In this document: positions 32,643 to 44,713 of the stretch, piece after piece | How positions within the stretch are numbered: position 1 is the stretch's first letter | How the letters are laid out: every line of letters starts with the position of its first letter | NCBI GenBank assembly: GCA_032718475.1 | Contig: JAUCBJ010002582.1 | Coordinates: 1-53,750, forward strand | Reading direction: 5' to 3' | Source: Nemertoderma westbladi | Taxonomy: Eukaryota; Xenacoelomorpha; Nemertodermatida; Nemertodermatidae | DNA length: 53,750 nucleotides | The notes under the pieces: model-generated | What the model saw: the letters and a program-made list of their open reading frames with translations, nothing else | What the model was told of the DNA's origin: nothing | Databases searched by the model: none | Program-made: the position numbers and the translations under genes

Positions 32643-32858
32643 TAGTGGTTCAGAGTGGCCAGTTTTGTAATATCTTCTTTTGTTTCCCCTACTTTTGCAA
32701 ACTCGTTCGAACGACTTTACAAAACTCGGGTAAATAAAATAAGATTACAAATAACAAACTTTTGTTTTCCTGAGTTTTGTAAAGTCGTTCGAACGAGTTT
32801 GCCGAAGTAGGGGAAACAAAAGAAAAGATTACAAAACTGACCGCTCAGGCCCACCATA
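32643..32858. mobile_element. Foldback element, ~85-bp arms
   Basis: Arms at 32643-32730 and 32769-32858 are near-perfect inverted copies separated by about 38 bp. The core shared sequence is AAACTCGTTCGAACGACTTT with AGTTTTGTAAT outside. The ends (GTGGTTCAG / its partner) are flanked by TA on both sides, which would suit a mariner-type target, though this is weak. No coding capacity. It would form a long hairpin. Confidence 0.85.
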
Positions 32859-34904
32859 ATAACTATTAGTTGTTTCATGAAAACGGATAATAAACTGCGT
32901 TATGTTATGATACCGCATGAACTGCACCAGACCTACTTACTGTAGTGTATTGTATGTAATAGGACTGCATATATCTGTAGGACAATGGTAGGTAATACTA
33001 ACACAAGCATAATGGATCAACATGAAGATAACACACAAGTAGGATAACAGTGTATCGATATTGAATATGATTGACAGGTCCAATATAACGGACGACCTAT
33101 CTGTCTCAGACAAAGTCCGTGTAATTAATGAGTTAATGAAATCACACCAATTTTATTTCAGCGAATTCCTGAAATTCTAGTTTAGAATTTCATTTAATTA
33201 CTCTGAGTTTTTTATTTTAGATATTTACTTTCAGTAGTTTTCAAAAATTTAAATAAAATTTTAGTGACTTCGGCGGGTGGGTGGAGATTTATAATCATTT
33301 CCATCCTCCTGACCAGTCAAATTTTAAAAATAAATTAAATAAACCAAAATTACTATTTCAATTTGTTTGGTGTCAATCTTGTATAATTGAATTCTAAACG
33401 CAAATATGAATGTTGTGCTAATTAAATGACCTGATATATAATATATCATATTAATTAAATAAACATAATGTAATTAATATCTAACAATTAATTGTCAGTA
33501 TGAAACCACAGGGCATTGAGCACACTACTTACTTACTGTGCACATTTTGCATTTTCGTTTACGTTTAGCGGCCTATGTAGGCCTATATTTCCCACACGTT
33601 AGTATTTTGCTGCTGTGTCGTTGCTAATTTAATTAATACTTAATTTAATTGTTAGGATCAATAATTTACTGAATCAATATTAATAATTAATTAATGGTCT
33701 AAATTTAACTTTATTTAATTATTTTCATAATATAATAGGCCTAACTACTGTATTAATAATAGAGGCCTAACTACTGTATTAATAATAGGGTATGTGTGCA
33801 AAAAATGGTGGCTAGAAACTAGTTAGTTACAAGGTGCCCTGAATCGGGTGTCGGGTATGTTTTTTGTAAAAAAAACTCAAGGAAACGGTCGAAATGGCGG
33901 GTTTAAGTAAGCCAATTTTGAAAATCGGCCGTGATGATTGGCTGCTACAGATATCGCGCACTAACCCTATTCTAATCGGTGGTATCGTGAAAATGTTTAA
34001 TAATAATTATGAATAATCGAAATTCAATGTAATCGATTTCAATTTGTTTAGTGGTAAGAGAGTGTTCAATCTTGAATGATTCAAAACGTAAATAAGAATG
34101 ATATTATGATCAATATAAATGACGACCTGATACAGTATAAGACTACACCATCTCCCTTAATACAACAACCATGTTCGGAGCCCCCCCCCCCCCCCCCCCA
34201 CCCCCGCCCCCTAATTTGTTTCAAATTTAAATAAAATGCTAGGAAATTTGGTATGATGATAGATCGACACCTTTTCTTACTGGTGGCCTGGGCGGATTTT
34301 TATATTTCTCAGTTACGTACTGTATTTCTATACAACAAGTCCTTAAAAATGTATATTTAGCAATGTTTAACCACCTCCGTAGACTTTATTTTACGTCTTT
34401 GAAATGTAATCTAGATATCATTAGAACCGCTTTCGTCTGTAGATTCCGAATCGGAAAACCGTTTTAAATTTAACCAAAAATTGGCAATGATATTATCAAA
34501 ATACCCATCCAATAGTGCAGTCTGAGTGTCTTAGAATCAAGATTACCAAAATAAAGGTCTATAACTAACAGTTGAATGCGCCAATTTTAGATAATAATTC
34601 ATAATGATTTTCAGCAAAAAAACAGCCCTTCATACCAACTTTACGTTATTCGGTATTGGATTAGTTGGATTAGTAAACTAAATATAATTGTTTTTTGTGG
34701 AAATTATATAAATACATTATCTTTTGAAAATATATGAGGTGTGGTTGGCGTTGGTGTGGTCGAAATTTGTTTAACATAAAGTTAAGTCAATCTAGACAAG
34801 ATGTTTCAATTTGAAATATAAAATTATTGTAAAATATTAACCAGCTCCAATAATCGCTTATTAACCAATAACATATAACCAATATCATATAACCATATAC
34901 AGTA
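32859..34904. other. AT-rich region with two Rab-unit relics
   Basis: At 33350-33580 the sequence matches the 3' flank and last coding bases of the Rab units (TTTGTTTGGTG, TAAATGACCTGATATA, then TTTTCGTTTACGTTTAGCGG CC interrupted before the body of the gene). At 34019-34150 a second copy of the same 3' flank is present without coding sequence. A poly-C run lies at about 34181-34205. Otherwise no gene is seen. Confidence 0.6.
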
Positions 34905-35490
34905 AACCAGTGAGTGACATATATACCGGTAACATAAATACCGGTAACATATATACCAGTAACATTTATATTAGTAACATATACATTAGTAACATATATA
35001 CCAGTAACATATATACCAGTAACATATATACCAGTAACATATATACCAGTAACATATATATTAGTAACATATACATTATTAACATATATACCCAGTAACA
35101 TATATACCAGTAACATATATATTAGTAACATATACATTATTAACATATATACCCAGTAACATATATACCAGTAACATATATATTAGTAACATATACATTA
35201 TTAACATATATACCCAGTAACATAAATACCGGTAACATATATATTAGTAACATATACATTATTAACATATATACCCAGTAACATATATACCAGTAACATA
35301 TATATTAGTAACATATACATTATTAACATATATACCCAGTAACATATATACCAGTAACATATATATTAGTAACATATACATTATTAACATATATACCCAG
35401 TAACATATATACCAGTAACATATATATTAGTAACATATACATTATTAACATATATACCCAGTAACATAAATACCGGTAACATATATAAGT
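34905..35490. repeat. AT-rich minisatellite with 61-bp higher-order unit
   Basis: Basic units of 15-16 bp (TAACATATATACCAG and variants ending TTAG, TTAT, CCCAG) are irregular on the left (34915-35050). From about 35050 they settle into a four-unit, 61-bp pattern (15+15+15+16) repeated six to seven times. One higher-order copy carries ATAAATACCGG. Open frames on both strands merely reflect the repeat. Confidence 0.95.
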
Positions 35491-35992
35491 TGCTGTTATT
35501 ATAATTTTGTTTGTAACGGTAATCTTCTTCTCCCATGTAGAATACAATCTGCATAATAAATAATAATATTAATATATTAACTTGTATAAGTATATAATGT
35601 ACTTTATGGAATGGGTGCTAAATTTATTTAATTTATCATGAATGACATTCCATATTTTAGAAATCATATATTATTTGAAGTTTTTAGAAAACAAATATTC
35701 CAAAAGGTATAACCAAGGTGACTGATGGATATTGTACATTAGCTTCTTATATTATTGAGCGGTGTTTATGGAAATTAGGTTAGTGATGATGATTTGTGAC
35801 TAACGGGAAATTGTTATTAATAACTATACAAAAAATACTTTATTTTGTAAAAGATGTGGGTTTCTTTTAAATGTTCACTTTTTAATTAGTAGCTTAGCGT
35901 AATACTATCTAATAGCTATAGAATAGCTAATAACTTCTACATAGATTATTTATTGGATATAACTATTTACATACTTGTGTTTAAAGTACAGT

Positions 35993-36095
35993 AGCACTTT
36001 ACACAGTGTGATGATCCGAATGGCTTTGTTACACGAACGAACGTTAGTGAGTGAGTGAAAATAAAGCCACGAGGATCAGAACACTGTAAAGTACT
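35993..36095. repeat. Imperfect inverted repeat
   Basis: AGCACTTTACACAGTG...GGCTTT on the left pairs with AAAGCCACGAGGATCA...GTACT on the right; arms of about 33-35 bp with several mismatches. Possible tiny foldback element. Confidence 0.6.
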
Positions 36096-36380
36096 TTGCA
36101 ACAAGTATGCATGTAGTTTTATTCCAAAATTTTAACATTACGAAATTATTGTACATATACATTATAGGTGATAGAAACTGCACAAATTATATTAGTTGCT
36201 GTATAAATAAATGTAAAAATGACTTAAATTATGTTATAAGTAAGTTGGCGTATATTTATGGTGGCGTTTGGAGCCATATTATAATATTATAGCTAGGCCC
36301 TACTGGTTATTAATAGCTATACCCCGCCTACCGGTAGGTAATGCAGTAGGCCTATCTGGCTGTCAGGCAAATTTCCACCT

Positions 36381-36469
36381 ATTGTTTACGTGGTATCCAA
36401 TGACGGCGTTAAGTAATGTCCCCTTAGTGGACATTACTTAACGCCGTCATGGGTTACCACGTAAACAAT
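36381..36469. repeat. Perfect-type hairpin, 41-bp arms, 7-bp loop
   Basis: Arms 36381-36421 and 36429-36469 match at 39 of 41 positions (ATTGTTTACGTGG at the outside, GGACATTACTTAACGCCGTC inside). A related single arm (ACGGCGTTGAGTAATGTTA) lies at about 36564-36582. Confidence 0.95.
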
Positions 36470-37651
36470 ATCACCAAATACAATGCTAAATGTACAGGCC
36501 AATACAATGCTGTAATGTCCTCTAAAGTTGTAAAGTGCTAAATAACAACTCGCTGTTAATACTAACGGCGTTGAGTAATGTTACAATTTTTGAAAAAAAT
36601 ATTTTTTCTTTTAATAATTAACTTTTATTCTTAAATTGATACTTTTTCGCTAGAATTTAGACCAGAATGTTGCTCTTTTTTCCCTAGGGAATAAAAGTAA
36701 CGCATGGGATTGCATTGATTTTACTTTTTTCTCGGCGAAAATAGTAAAATAAAAAGTTTTTGACGGTATATCTTAAATTTTATTAAATATGTTCAAAGAG
36801 CATTGACGTAGAAAAGGTTTGCACGTAATTTGTGCAAAAACCATGCATGCACTCAAAAGTTATGGAAATTTGGTGTCTGCGAGGCGTACTCCATAACGGA
36901 ACTCAATCCATTATTGATTTATATGTTGTTAAGCGGCTCTCTAGTTACATAACAAATATCAGGAGTTGAAGAGTGCAGTTATTTGAATTGCAGTAACTAT
37001 GGAAGCAATATTACACGCACCCCTTGAATTATTTAATTACACAATGGTGCATAGGTGCCTAATTGACACATCAAATTTGCGATAACTTTGTTACTTCTAT
37101 TGTAATTCAAAAGATAATATTTTAAGGAAAGATTAAGGGGCAGCTAGAATGGTACTCAATGTACCTTCAACTTCCAATAATTTGAATTTAATATATTCAT
37201 AAATTAATATTAGTATAATATTCCAAATGTGGGTTGATTTCGGTCAAAAATTCGTTTTTCTCCGCATTTTTGCGGGGAAAATGTGAATTTTTAAAAGAAA
37301 ACAACATCTTCTTCTGTACAAAAAGAAATCATTTTTTTGTCCACACTTTTTAATCCGCATTTCCTCGAAATCTCGAAAATGAGGATAAAAAAATTGGACA
37401 AAAAATTGTAGTTTCTTTTTGTAAAAAAACAGTTATGATTCCGATTTTTGGAAGATTGATTGGATAATTATTACTTTATTGTCTGCAAATGCATGCGAAC
37501 ATTAAATTATTGTCCGCACTTTTGTGGACAATAAAGAATAGGAAAAAAGAAAAATTCAAACTTTTTATTTAAAAAGTTATAATTAAATGTAACAGTTCGT
37601 TCCCCAAAATACATCATACAAATTATTTACATCGATCTAAAACTTACAGTT

Positions 37652-39910
37652 TCATTCAATCCAAATCTTCATTTCAACGCGAGAAACCGGATTGTTTCCA
37701 GTAAACGTCTTCCAACTAGGTCCTTTATTTTCCAGACTACCATAGATTCCATTCAGGTTGGTACGGTGACACTTATTGTACCACCACCCTCCTTTATATT
37801 CTACAGCGCAGTTGCGCTTTGATTTGCCATCATGATCGCGGTCCTTGGTAGAGAACGGGTGACCATTGTGATAAACCAAATCGTCACCGGCAGTGCCCTG
37901 ATAACCGGTTACATGTAGGCGGTAATTAGTTGATTCTGATCCGAGATAGAAGTTGTTGTATTCCGCATATTTGTGTTTATTATTATACCACAGATCGATT
38001 CTTAACTTCACTCCATCTTTACTGACCTTGTAGATGGTCTCCAACCCCAACCAAAAGTTTGTATTCGGGTCACCAAACCTGTGCATATAGATGTTCCAGT
38101 TACGATAGAAATCAACAGATCCATCAAGCCTTTGCTGAATCTTTACCCACTGACTTGGTATTAGCAACATTTTACTAGGCGGTGGGTTGGGTATTAGATT
38201 GTTGTAAATGCGGAAGTTATTTAGCACTCCAGTTAGATTCGCAATTATGTTGTCGTGATTGGACATTGCTTCTTTAAACTCCGTATCCTGGTCTTTCAAC
38301 TCTGTAAGCTGCTCTTTCAATAATGTATCCTGTTCTCTCAACACTGTAACATTTTTTTTGATCTCTGTATCCTGTTCTTTCAACAATGAGTTCTGCTCGT
38401 CCAACTCTATAACCTGACCTTTCATCTCTGCATCCTGTTCTTTCAACAATGAATTCTGTTCTTTCAATAATGAGTTCTGCTCGTCCAACTCTATAACCTG
38501 ACCTTTTATCTCTGCATCCTGTTCTTTCAACAATGTATTCTGTTCTTTCAACGCTGTCACATGTTCTTTGATCTGTGTATCATGTTCTTTCAACAATGTA
38601 TTCTGTTCTTTCAACTCTGTATCCTGTTCTTTCAACAATAAGTTCTGCTCGTCCAACTCTATAACCTGACCTTTTATCTCTGCATCCTGTTCTTTCAACA
38701 ATGTATTCTGTTCTTTCAACGCTGTCACATGTTCTTTGATCTGTGTATCATGTTCTTTCAACAATGTATTCTGTTCTTTCAACTCTGTATCCTGTTCTTT
38801 CAACAATGTATTCTGTTCTTTCAACTCTGTAACCTGTTCTTTCAACAATGTATTCTGTTCTTTCAACTCTGCATCCTGTTCTTTCAACAATGTATTATGT
38901 TCTTTCAACACTGTATCCTGTTCTTTCAACACTGTATCCTGTTCTTTCAACACTGTATTCTGTTCTTTCAATTCTGTAAGCTGCTCTTTCAATAATGTAT
39001 CCTGTTCTCTCAACACTGTATTATGTTTTTGCAACACTGTAACATGTTTTTTTATCTCTATATCCTGTTCTTTCAAAAATGTTTTCTGTTCGTTCAACTC
39101 TGTTAACTGCTCCTTTAACAATTTAACCTGTTTTTTCAACAATGTATCCTGTTCTTTCAACAATAAGTTCTGCTCCTCCAACTCTATAACCTGACCTTTT
39201 ATCTCTCTATCCTGTTCTTTCAACAATGAATTCTGTTCTTTCAATAATGAGTTCTGCTCCTCCAACTCTATAACCTGACCTTTTATCTCTCTATCCTGTT
39301 CTTTCAACAATGAATTCTGTTCTTTCAATAATGAGTTCTGCTCGTCCAACTCTATAACCTGACCTTTTATCTCTGCATCCTGTTCTTTCAACAATGAATT
39401 CTGTTCTTTCAATAATGAGTTCTGCTCGTCCAACTCTATAACCTGACCTTTTATCTCTGCATCCTGTTCTTTCAACAATGAATTCTGTTCTTTCAATAAT
39501 GAGTTCTGCTCGTCCAACTCTATAACCTGATCATTTATCTCTGCATCCTGTTCTTTCAACAATGTATTCTGTTCTTTCAACTCTGTCACATGTTCTTTGA
39601 TCTGTGTATCATGTTCTTTCAACAATGTATTCTGTTCTTTCAACTCTGTCACATGTTCTTTGATCTCTGTATCCTGTTCTTTCAACAATATATTATGTTG
39701 TTTAACCTGTCCTTTAATCTCTGCAAGCCTCTCTATAACATGTTCTTTCAACAACATATTATGTTTTTTCAACATTGTAACGTCGAAATCATGTATGTTG
39801 CGTATTGTATCAGTATCAGTTAACTTTGCAATTTTACTGTCTTGATAAAATGGAGAGTCCTTGAAGTCTGTAAAATGTTTTCTAAATTCCTTTTCTTGGT
39901 CATTAATATC
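37652..39910 (-). CDS. Exon 2: coiled-coil fibrinogen-related secreted protein
   Basis: The exon begins after an acceptor (ATTGTTTTAG, 39920-39911) and is open for 752 codons to the stop at 37652. Its first 45 codons precede the internal Met at 39775 and run in frame (DINDQEKEFRKHF...). Residues of the predicted 787-aa protein: about 80-600 are heptad repeats LKEQ(N/D)xx, a very long coiled coil with a 28-residue higher-order block (EIKGQVIELDEQ) repeated several times. Residues 616-787 are a fibrinogen C-terminal domain: QQRLDGSVDFYRNW, FWLGLETIY, YQGTAGDDLVYHNG, a calcium-site-like STKDRDHDGKSKRNC, and WWYNKCHRTNLNGIYG. The two cysteines (736, 749) fit the C-terminal disulfide. The N-terminal subdomain with the usual CDM..GGGWT is missing. 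Family members are secreted lectins or matrix proteins, often immune; the ligand is unknown. Confidence 0.9.
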   Translation of the reverse strand, partial: DINDQEKEFRKHFTDFKDSPFYQDSKIAKLTDTDTIRNIHDFDVTMLKKHNMLLKEHVIERLAEIKGQVKQHNILLKEQDTEIKEHVTELKEQNTLLKEHDTQIKEHVTELKEQNTLLKEQDAEINDQVIELDEQNSLLKEQNSLLKEQDAEIKGQVIELDEQNSLLKEQNSLLKEQDAEIKGQVIELDEQNSLLKEQNSLLKEQDREIKGQVIELEEQNSLLKEQNSLLKEQDREIKGQVIELEEQNLLLKEQDTLLKKQVKLLKEQLTELNEQKTFLKEQDIEIKKHVTVLQKHNTVLREQDTLLKEQLTELKEQNTVLKEQDTVLKEQDTVLKEHNTLLKEQDAELKEQNTLLKEQVTELKEQNTLLKEQDTELKEQNTLLKEHDTQIKEHVTALKEQNTLLKEQDAEIKGQVIELDEQNLLLKEQDTELKEQNTLLKEHDTQIKEHVTALKEQNTLLKEQDAEIKGQVIELDEQNSLLKEQNSLLKEQDAEMKGQVIELDEQNSLLKEQDTEIKKNVTVLREQDTLLKEQLTELKDQDTEFKEAMSNHDNIIANLTGVLNNFRIYNNLIPNPPPSKMLLIPSQWVKIQQRLDGSVDFYRNWNIYMHRFGDPNTNFWLGLETIYKVSKDGVKLRIDLWYNNKHKYAEYNNFYLGSESTNYRLHVTGYQGTAGDDLVYHNGHPFSTKDRDHDGKSKRNCAVEYKGGWWYNKCHRTNLNGIYGSLENKGPSWKTFTGNNPVSRVEMKIWIE

Positions 39911-39920
39911 CTAAAACAAT

Positions 39921-40950
39921 AATTAATGTGTAATTAATTGCAGATTGTTTATTTATATATTTATATTATAATTGTAAATTTTTTTTTATCGGACCGTTCC
40001 TAACTCCAGTACAAATACAACATGCTGACAGTTTAGCGCCTATTGTGGTCTCACCTCACCGAAGTATTGCGATCATAGTCTTTGCTGGGCAACCTTGTGA
40101 GGGTCGATTGTGGGCTGACGATATCCTCACAAGGTTTTGAAGTCCTCCAGTAATAGTCGAGCCTGGTCCTACCTGTCGACCCCTCCCACTAAGGGTAGAG
40201 ATGAGTTGGTTCCTACCAGTCTGGGTGTTGGCCAGTCCGTTACTGCCAGTTCAGGTATCGGTTTTTCAGTTCTGACTAGTCTGGGTACCGGTTTGTCCGG
40301 TTTGCCAACCTGACAACATGTCAGGTTGGGTGTCAGCTTGTTGATCACTATCAGTCCATGTGCCAGTCAGATGGTAATTCCCAGTCCAGATGTCAGTTTG
40401 TCGGTTACTGCAACTCCGGATGTCGGTTTGTCAGTCCGGGTGTTGGTCAGATGATACCTACCAGGTCTGGGTCAGTTTGTTGGTCCCTACCGTACCCAGC
40501 ATTGGTGTCAGACAGTCAGTCAGTTCCACTTAGGGTCAGTTTAGGTAGGTCAATTCCTCCAGTCCCAGTTGGTGCTCCGTCTTGTTCCCGGGTACACTGG
40601 AGAAGTGTGCCCAGAGTGAGTTAACAACGACCAAATCCAATGGTAGATTACGATCTGATAGTTGCCTGGAGGTGTTCCCTCTCCTCTCTCTGAACTATCT
40701 TGGACTATCTGACCAGTTACCACCAGCTGTAGAATGAGTGGGATATTCTGGTCCTGATGAGGTGTTGGAAAACACGGCAGCTGCGTACAGGTCCCAAAGG
40801 CATCCAAGTCTAATTTGGCTGATATGTTTTTGTTTCACCATCACTGTATTCCACTCTCTTGCAACCCAAATAAACCTGTTGATCGCAAACTTTGGTTGGT
40901 TCAGAGAGAAGTTCTCTACTGCAGTCACGCCCTCCAGCCTCAACTCGTCA
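39921..40950. repeat. Degenerate GTCGGTTTGTCAGT-type repeat in intron
   Basis: From about 40180 to 40540 irregular units share CAGT(C/T)(C/T)GGGT, GTCGGTTTGTC and (T)ACCAG(T)C words. Unit length is unsettled, about 30-40 bp. The remainder to 40950 has no recognisable gene. Confidence 0.5.
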
Positions 40951-41042
40951 GACTACATCATCTGAATCGGTGCAGATGGAATCGGTACAGATTGAGGATG
41001 GTGACATAAAGGTGCCTATTCAGTTGGCCACCTCTAATACTG

Positions 41043-41835
41043 TAGTCAGGTGGCTTAGGGAAAAAATCACGACAAAGGTGAGGGAAGCACCATTTTTTCA
41101 CTATATATGTAAATGATAAAGGATAATGTAAATATATGTAAATGATAAAGGATAATGTAAATATATGTAAATGATAAAGGATAATGTAAATATATGTAAA
41201 TGATAAAGGATAATGTAGAATGATAAAGGAGTTCTTACAGTACAATATTTATAGTGGAACCCATGGATGGCAAATCGAGTGCAATACATGTAAACCCTTT
41301 AACTATTTACAATTATTATAGCTGAGCTGTAAAATGGACGGAGACATATAAAAAAATGTATGTATTCTTTTCTATCATTGTCAACTCCCGTATATGGGGC
41401 TATGGTTACCTGTACCGGTACATTCCAAGTCGATTAACTAAAACAATTTAATAAGCTGTAAGGCCTCTCTCTGGTGTGAACAACAGAAATATATTTGATG
41501 ATATGTTGAGTACTGTATCCGAAACATCATCAAGTTCATCATATCTATCTGCGAAACAAACCTTTCTAAAACGTTTCAACATAACTAGTATAATAAGCTT
41601 ATAATAATACGCAGTGTCATGTATGTTTTCTGTGAATAAACAGAAATATTATGATCGTTAATTTACATTTTCTCACTCTTTCAATCCATCGATATCAATG
41701 TCATCCACTCTACTACAGCTTTGGATACCCTTCGAAATGGATTCTACGTAAAATTTTACATATATAGTGAAAAAATGGTGCTTTCCTCACCTTTGTCGTG
41801 ATATGGATATTTTTTAACCCTAAGCCACCTGACTA
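41043..41835. mobile_element. Inverted-repeat element inserted in intronic LINE
   Basis: Arms 41043-41109 and 41759-41835 are inverted copies: TAGTCAGGTGGCTTAGGG, ATCACGACAAAGGTGAGG and CACCATTTTTTCACTATATA. The right arm has about 10 extra bases. It separates LATSN from KDTIAP of the LINE, so it inserted later. Non-coding, with a 29-bp tandem repeat next to the left arm. Confidence 0.85.
41105..41225. repeat. 29-bp tandem repeat, ~4 copies
   Basis: Units contain AAATGATAAAGGATAATGTA followed by AATATATGT. The last copy is truncated. It lies inside the inverted-repeat element at 41043-41835. Confidence 0.95.
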
Positions 41836-43585
41836 TAAGGACACCATTGCACCAGTCACCTTACAAATTATAAAGGGGAAACACCCATGAGACCCACAGA
41901 TAGGAGAGACCCATCTCCAGAAGTACATCATTCCGCTAGACAGTGTTCACTTACTGTCACCCAAATGTTGATAGCTTTGTTTCCCTGTGGCAGTGCCAGA
42001 GGACCAGATGGGATGTAGCCCCAGATACTAAAGGACCTGGTCAGGTCAGTCCAACTAACAGTGAGGCAGCTGATCGCTTCTTACTTTTCTGTCACGCTTT
42101 GTTGATGTCACCATTGCTGGCGAAGTGCCACTTGTCATCCACCCTTTTTCTTTGGGGCGAACCTCTTTGCATTTAAGACGACAAGTGTAGGAATCAGGCT
42201 CATAGCAGTAGGAGTACCTCTTTGGCATTTATGCTCAAAGTTTGCCTGTTTATTAGTGGTGGATGACCCTACAAACTCCTATCTCTCTGTCCAGCTTGGT
42301 ATCGGGTGTAAGTTGTGTGTAGAGGCAGCACCGCATGGTGTGAGGATGCCAGTGACAGTGGTTAATCAGCATGGAATGGTGTTGCTGAAAATAGATTTCA
42401 GCAATGGTTTTAATGCCATTCGAAGGGACACCATGCTCGAGTCTATCCATGAGCGCCATGCCTCGGTTTACAATTACACCCTCGCAGCATATGGGAATGC
42501 GACCTTTCTCCTCCATGGCAACCAAGTGCCTCCTCTCCAGTGAGGGAGTTAAGCAGAGTGATCCCAATGGCCGCCGCTCTTTGGTGATACGCTAAACCCC
42601 ATCATCCAGCCATTGACATCTTCTTTCAATGTTTGTTACTTGGCCGACGGGAACCTGGCAGACAACTTCCCCATTGTCTTGGATGACTTGAAGGAAATCA
42701 TCAGAGTAAGGGGAGATGTGGGCTGTCGATAAACCCCGGGAAGAGTGAGCTGTTCTTCCTGGGCCAGAGTCAGAAGAGTCTCGCTCTCAGATCCGTGAAA
42801 AGATTGTTTTTTGAAGTATTCCCAAACCAATAAGCGACATAATTAAGAGAGTAAAAACTGAGGATGAGATATTGGCTATAGCGTGAGTGATGGTAAGACA
42901 TGGTTACAAAGCCATTAAGAAAGGTGTGAACGCATACCGAGGCCCAAATCGAGTGTTAAACATTATGTATTGGCAGACCGAACAATGATGCAATAAAGTA
43001 CTGTAGGAATATAATACAGTAGGAACAATGCTTCTAGATATTTGTTACGGTATAAAGGGAACTATTATTACATAGAGGGAAATACCAGGGGTCACTCACG
43101 GCTTAGGAAGGGTAGCGAACAATGTGTGCATAACAGGTGAAGATGTTATCTGGATTATTAGAGATTAATCAGATGTTTGGTAGTGATTATTTTCAATATT
43201 GCGGTGTATATAATATTGTGTTTTGGGTTAAAGTACTTCATTCCTTAGGTGCATTCCTACATTAAATGTCACCTCTCTCTCTACTCTACCCTATTACTCA
43301 CCTTGCTTATTCAGTAGTATTTACAATGTGTTATTGGTATTACGCTACTTCGCACCGTACGTGCAATAGCTATTATTGGTGAGATATATTAGTTATTGCC
43401 TAGTAAATGCCATTATACTGCAAGTCAAACCGAACCCTCTCATTTTGTTACACTGATTCCGGGGTCTAACACAAATCCTCGGCAGGCTACTTGTGGACCG
43501 ACAGCAGATTCCCTGACCAAAACCGAAAGTCACGTGGGAAGGGAGGTAGGCATTCCACTAGAGAGCATCTAAGGGATCGTATTTT

Positions 43586-43611
43586 GTGAGATAGTCTTTC
43601 GACTATCTCAC
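43586..43611. repeat. Hairpin, 11-bp perfect stem
   Basis: GTGAGATAGTC and GACTATCTCAC separated by TTTC. An outer CACTAGAG / CTCTAGTG pair brackets it at about 43557 and 43632. Confidence 0.9.
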
Positions 43612-44713
43612 ACACCCGACGAAAGATATCCCTCTAGTGACCTTTACTGGAGGAGTTCCCTTACAGATGGCCACCATCTGTTTTGGCTTTCAGTGCCTGC
43701 TGCTGGACCAGTTGATGATACTGGGTGCCCTTATTGGAAACACAGCCATCAAATCGTTTTTTGACTGACAAAAAAGGTGGGGGGGGGCCTTTCCACCCTT
43801 GATGCCCACCATGGATTTTTTCTTCTGAAGAACTTATTTGCGATTCCATGCCTGATGTACTTTCTCTGGACAGTTTCCATGCTTTCAATTCCCAGACCCA
43901 CTAATGGCCTATGACTGGATTCTCCGTAGTGCAGTCAAGATATTTCCAGCTGTTAATATAGACGACCCTGCATGGTCCCTGGTATGCCTCTGCGCATGGG
44001 TGGGCGGTCTTGGATTGAGCTCAGCAGTGCAGCAGCTCGCACCCTCTGCCCTCTTGGCTTCTGGGGCTGCCTAGATTGCTCCATCGATTCGCTTGTTCCC
44101 TTTAGCGGCAGCCATAAGCCTTTAGCGCTCACTCTCTGTAATGCCATGCTACCTCACAGTTCACCACCACCTACAACGACCATTCAGAGGGCGTGGATGT
44201 CCCCTGTACATGATGCAAATGATTGCCTCTTCAGCTTGCTGCCCCACCGAATGGCCTTAGCTGATGGCGCAATGTGTTGCCCTGCTCCTCCTTGGCACTG
44301 AAACTCGACAATACACAGTTCCGAATCACCATTGCTACGATACTGGGGTGTAAAGTCGTCAAACCCCCCACCTCCCGTTGTGGCACTCCCGACGCTACTG
44401 ATGGCCTCCACGGACTCTGCTGCCAGTTGTGCGCTGACTGGACATCTGCCACGCTATTATGGTAAATTATATCATTAGCGGGCCCTGGTTAGTTGTGGGG
44501 TGCCTTCTATCCCCGAACCCCCTGTTTATGTCTTAGCGATGGGAGGAGAGTTGATTCAGTGACCATGACTCAATGGTCCCAGGGAAGAACCCTAGCATGG
44601 ACACCACAATGGTACATCCACTGGTCCCCAGCCAAGTTCAATAGACCATCAATGCTAGTGGACGAATGGTAGAGGGGGCAGAGCGCGTTAAAAACACAAA
44701 GTACTGCGACGGG

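Larger units (their letters stand above)
35491..37651. other. Downstream of the fibrinogen-related gene, no other gene
   Basis: AT-rich, with two inverted-repeat structures listed separately (35993-36095 and 36381-36469). No further coding region is supported. The 3' end of the fibrinogen-related transcript should lie within a few hundred bases below 37652; an ATTTAA-type signal cannot be chosen with confidence. Confidence 0.5.

Noticed and set aside
38729-39845. Plus-strand frames with CSFNNVFCSFNS repeats
   Set aside because: Antisense shadow of the coiled-coil exon, whose splice phase, signal-peptide exon and fibrinogen domain support the minus strand.
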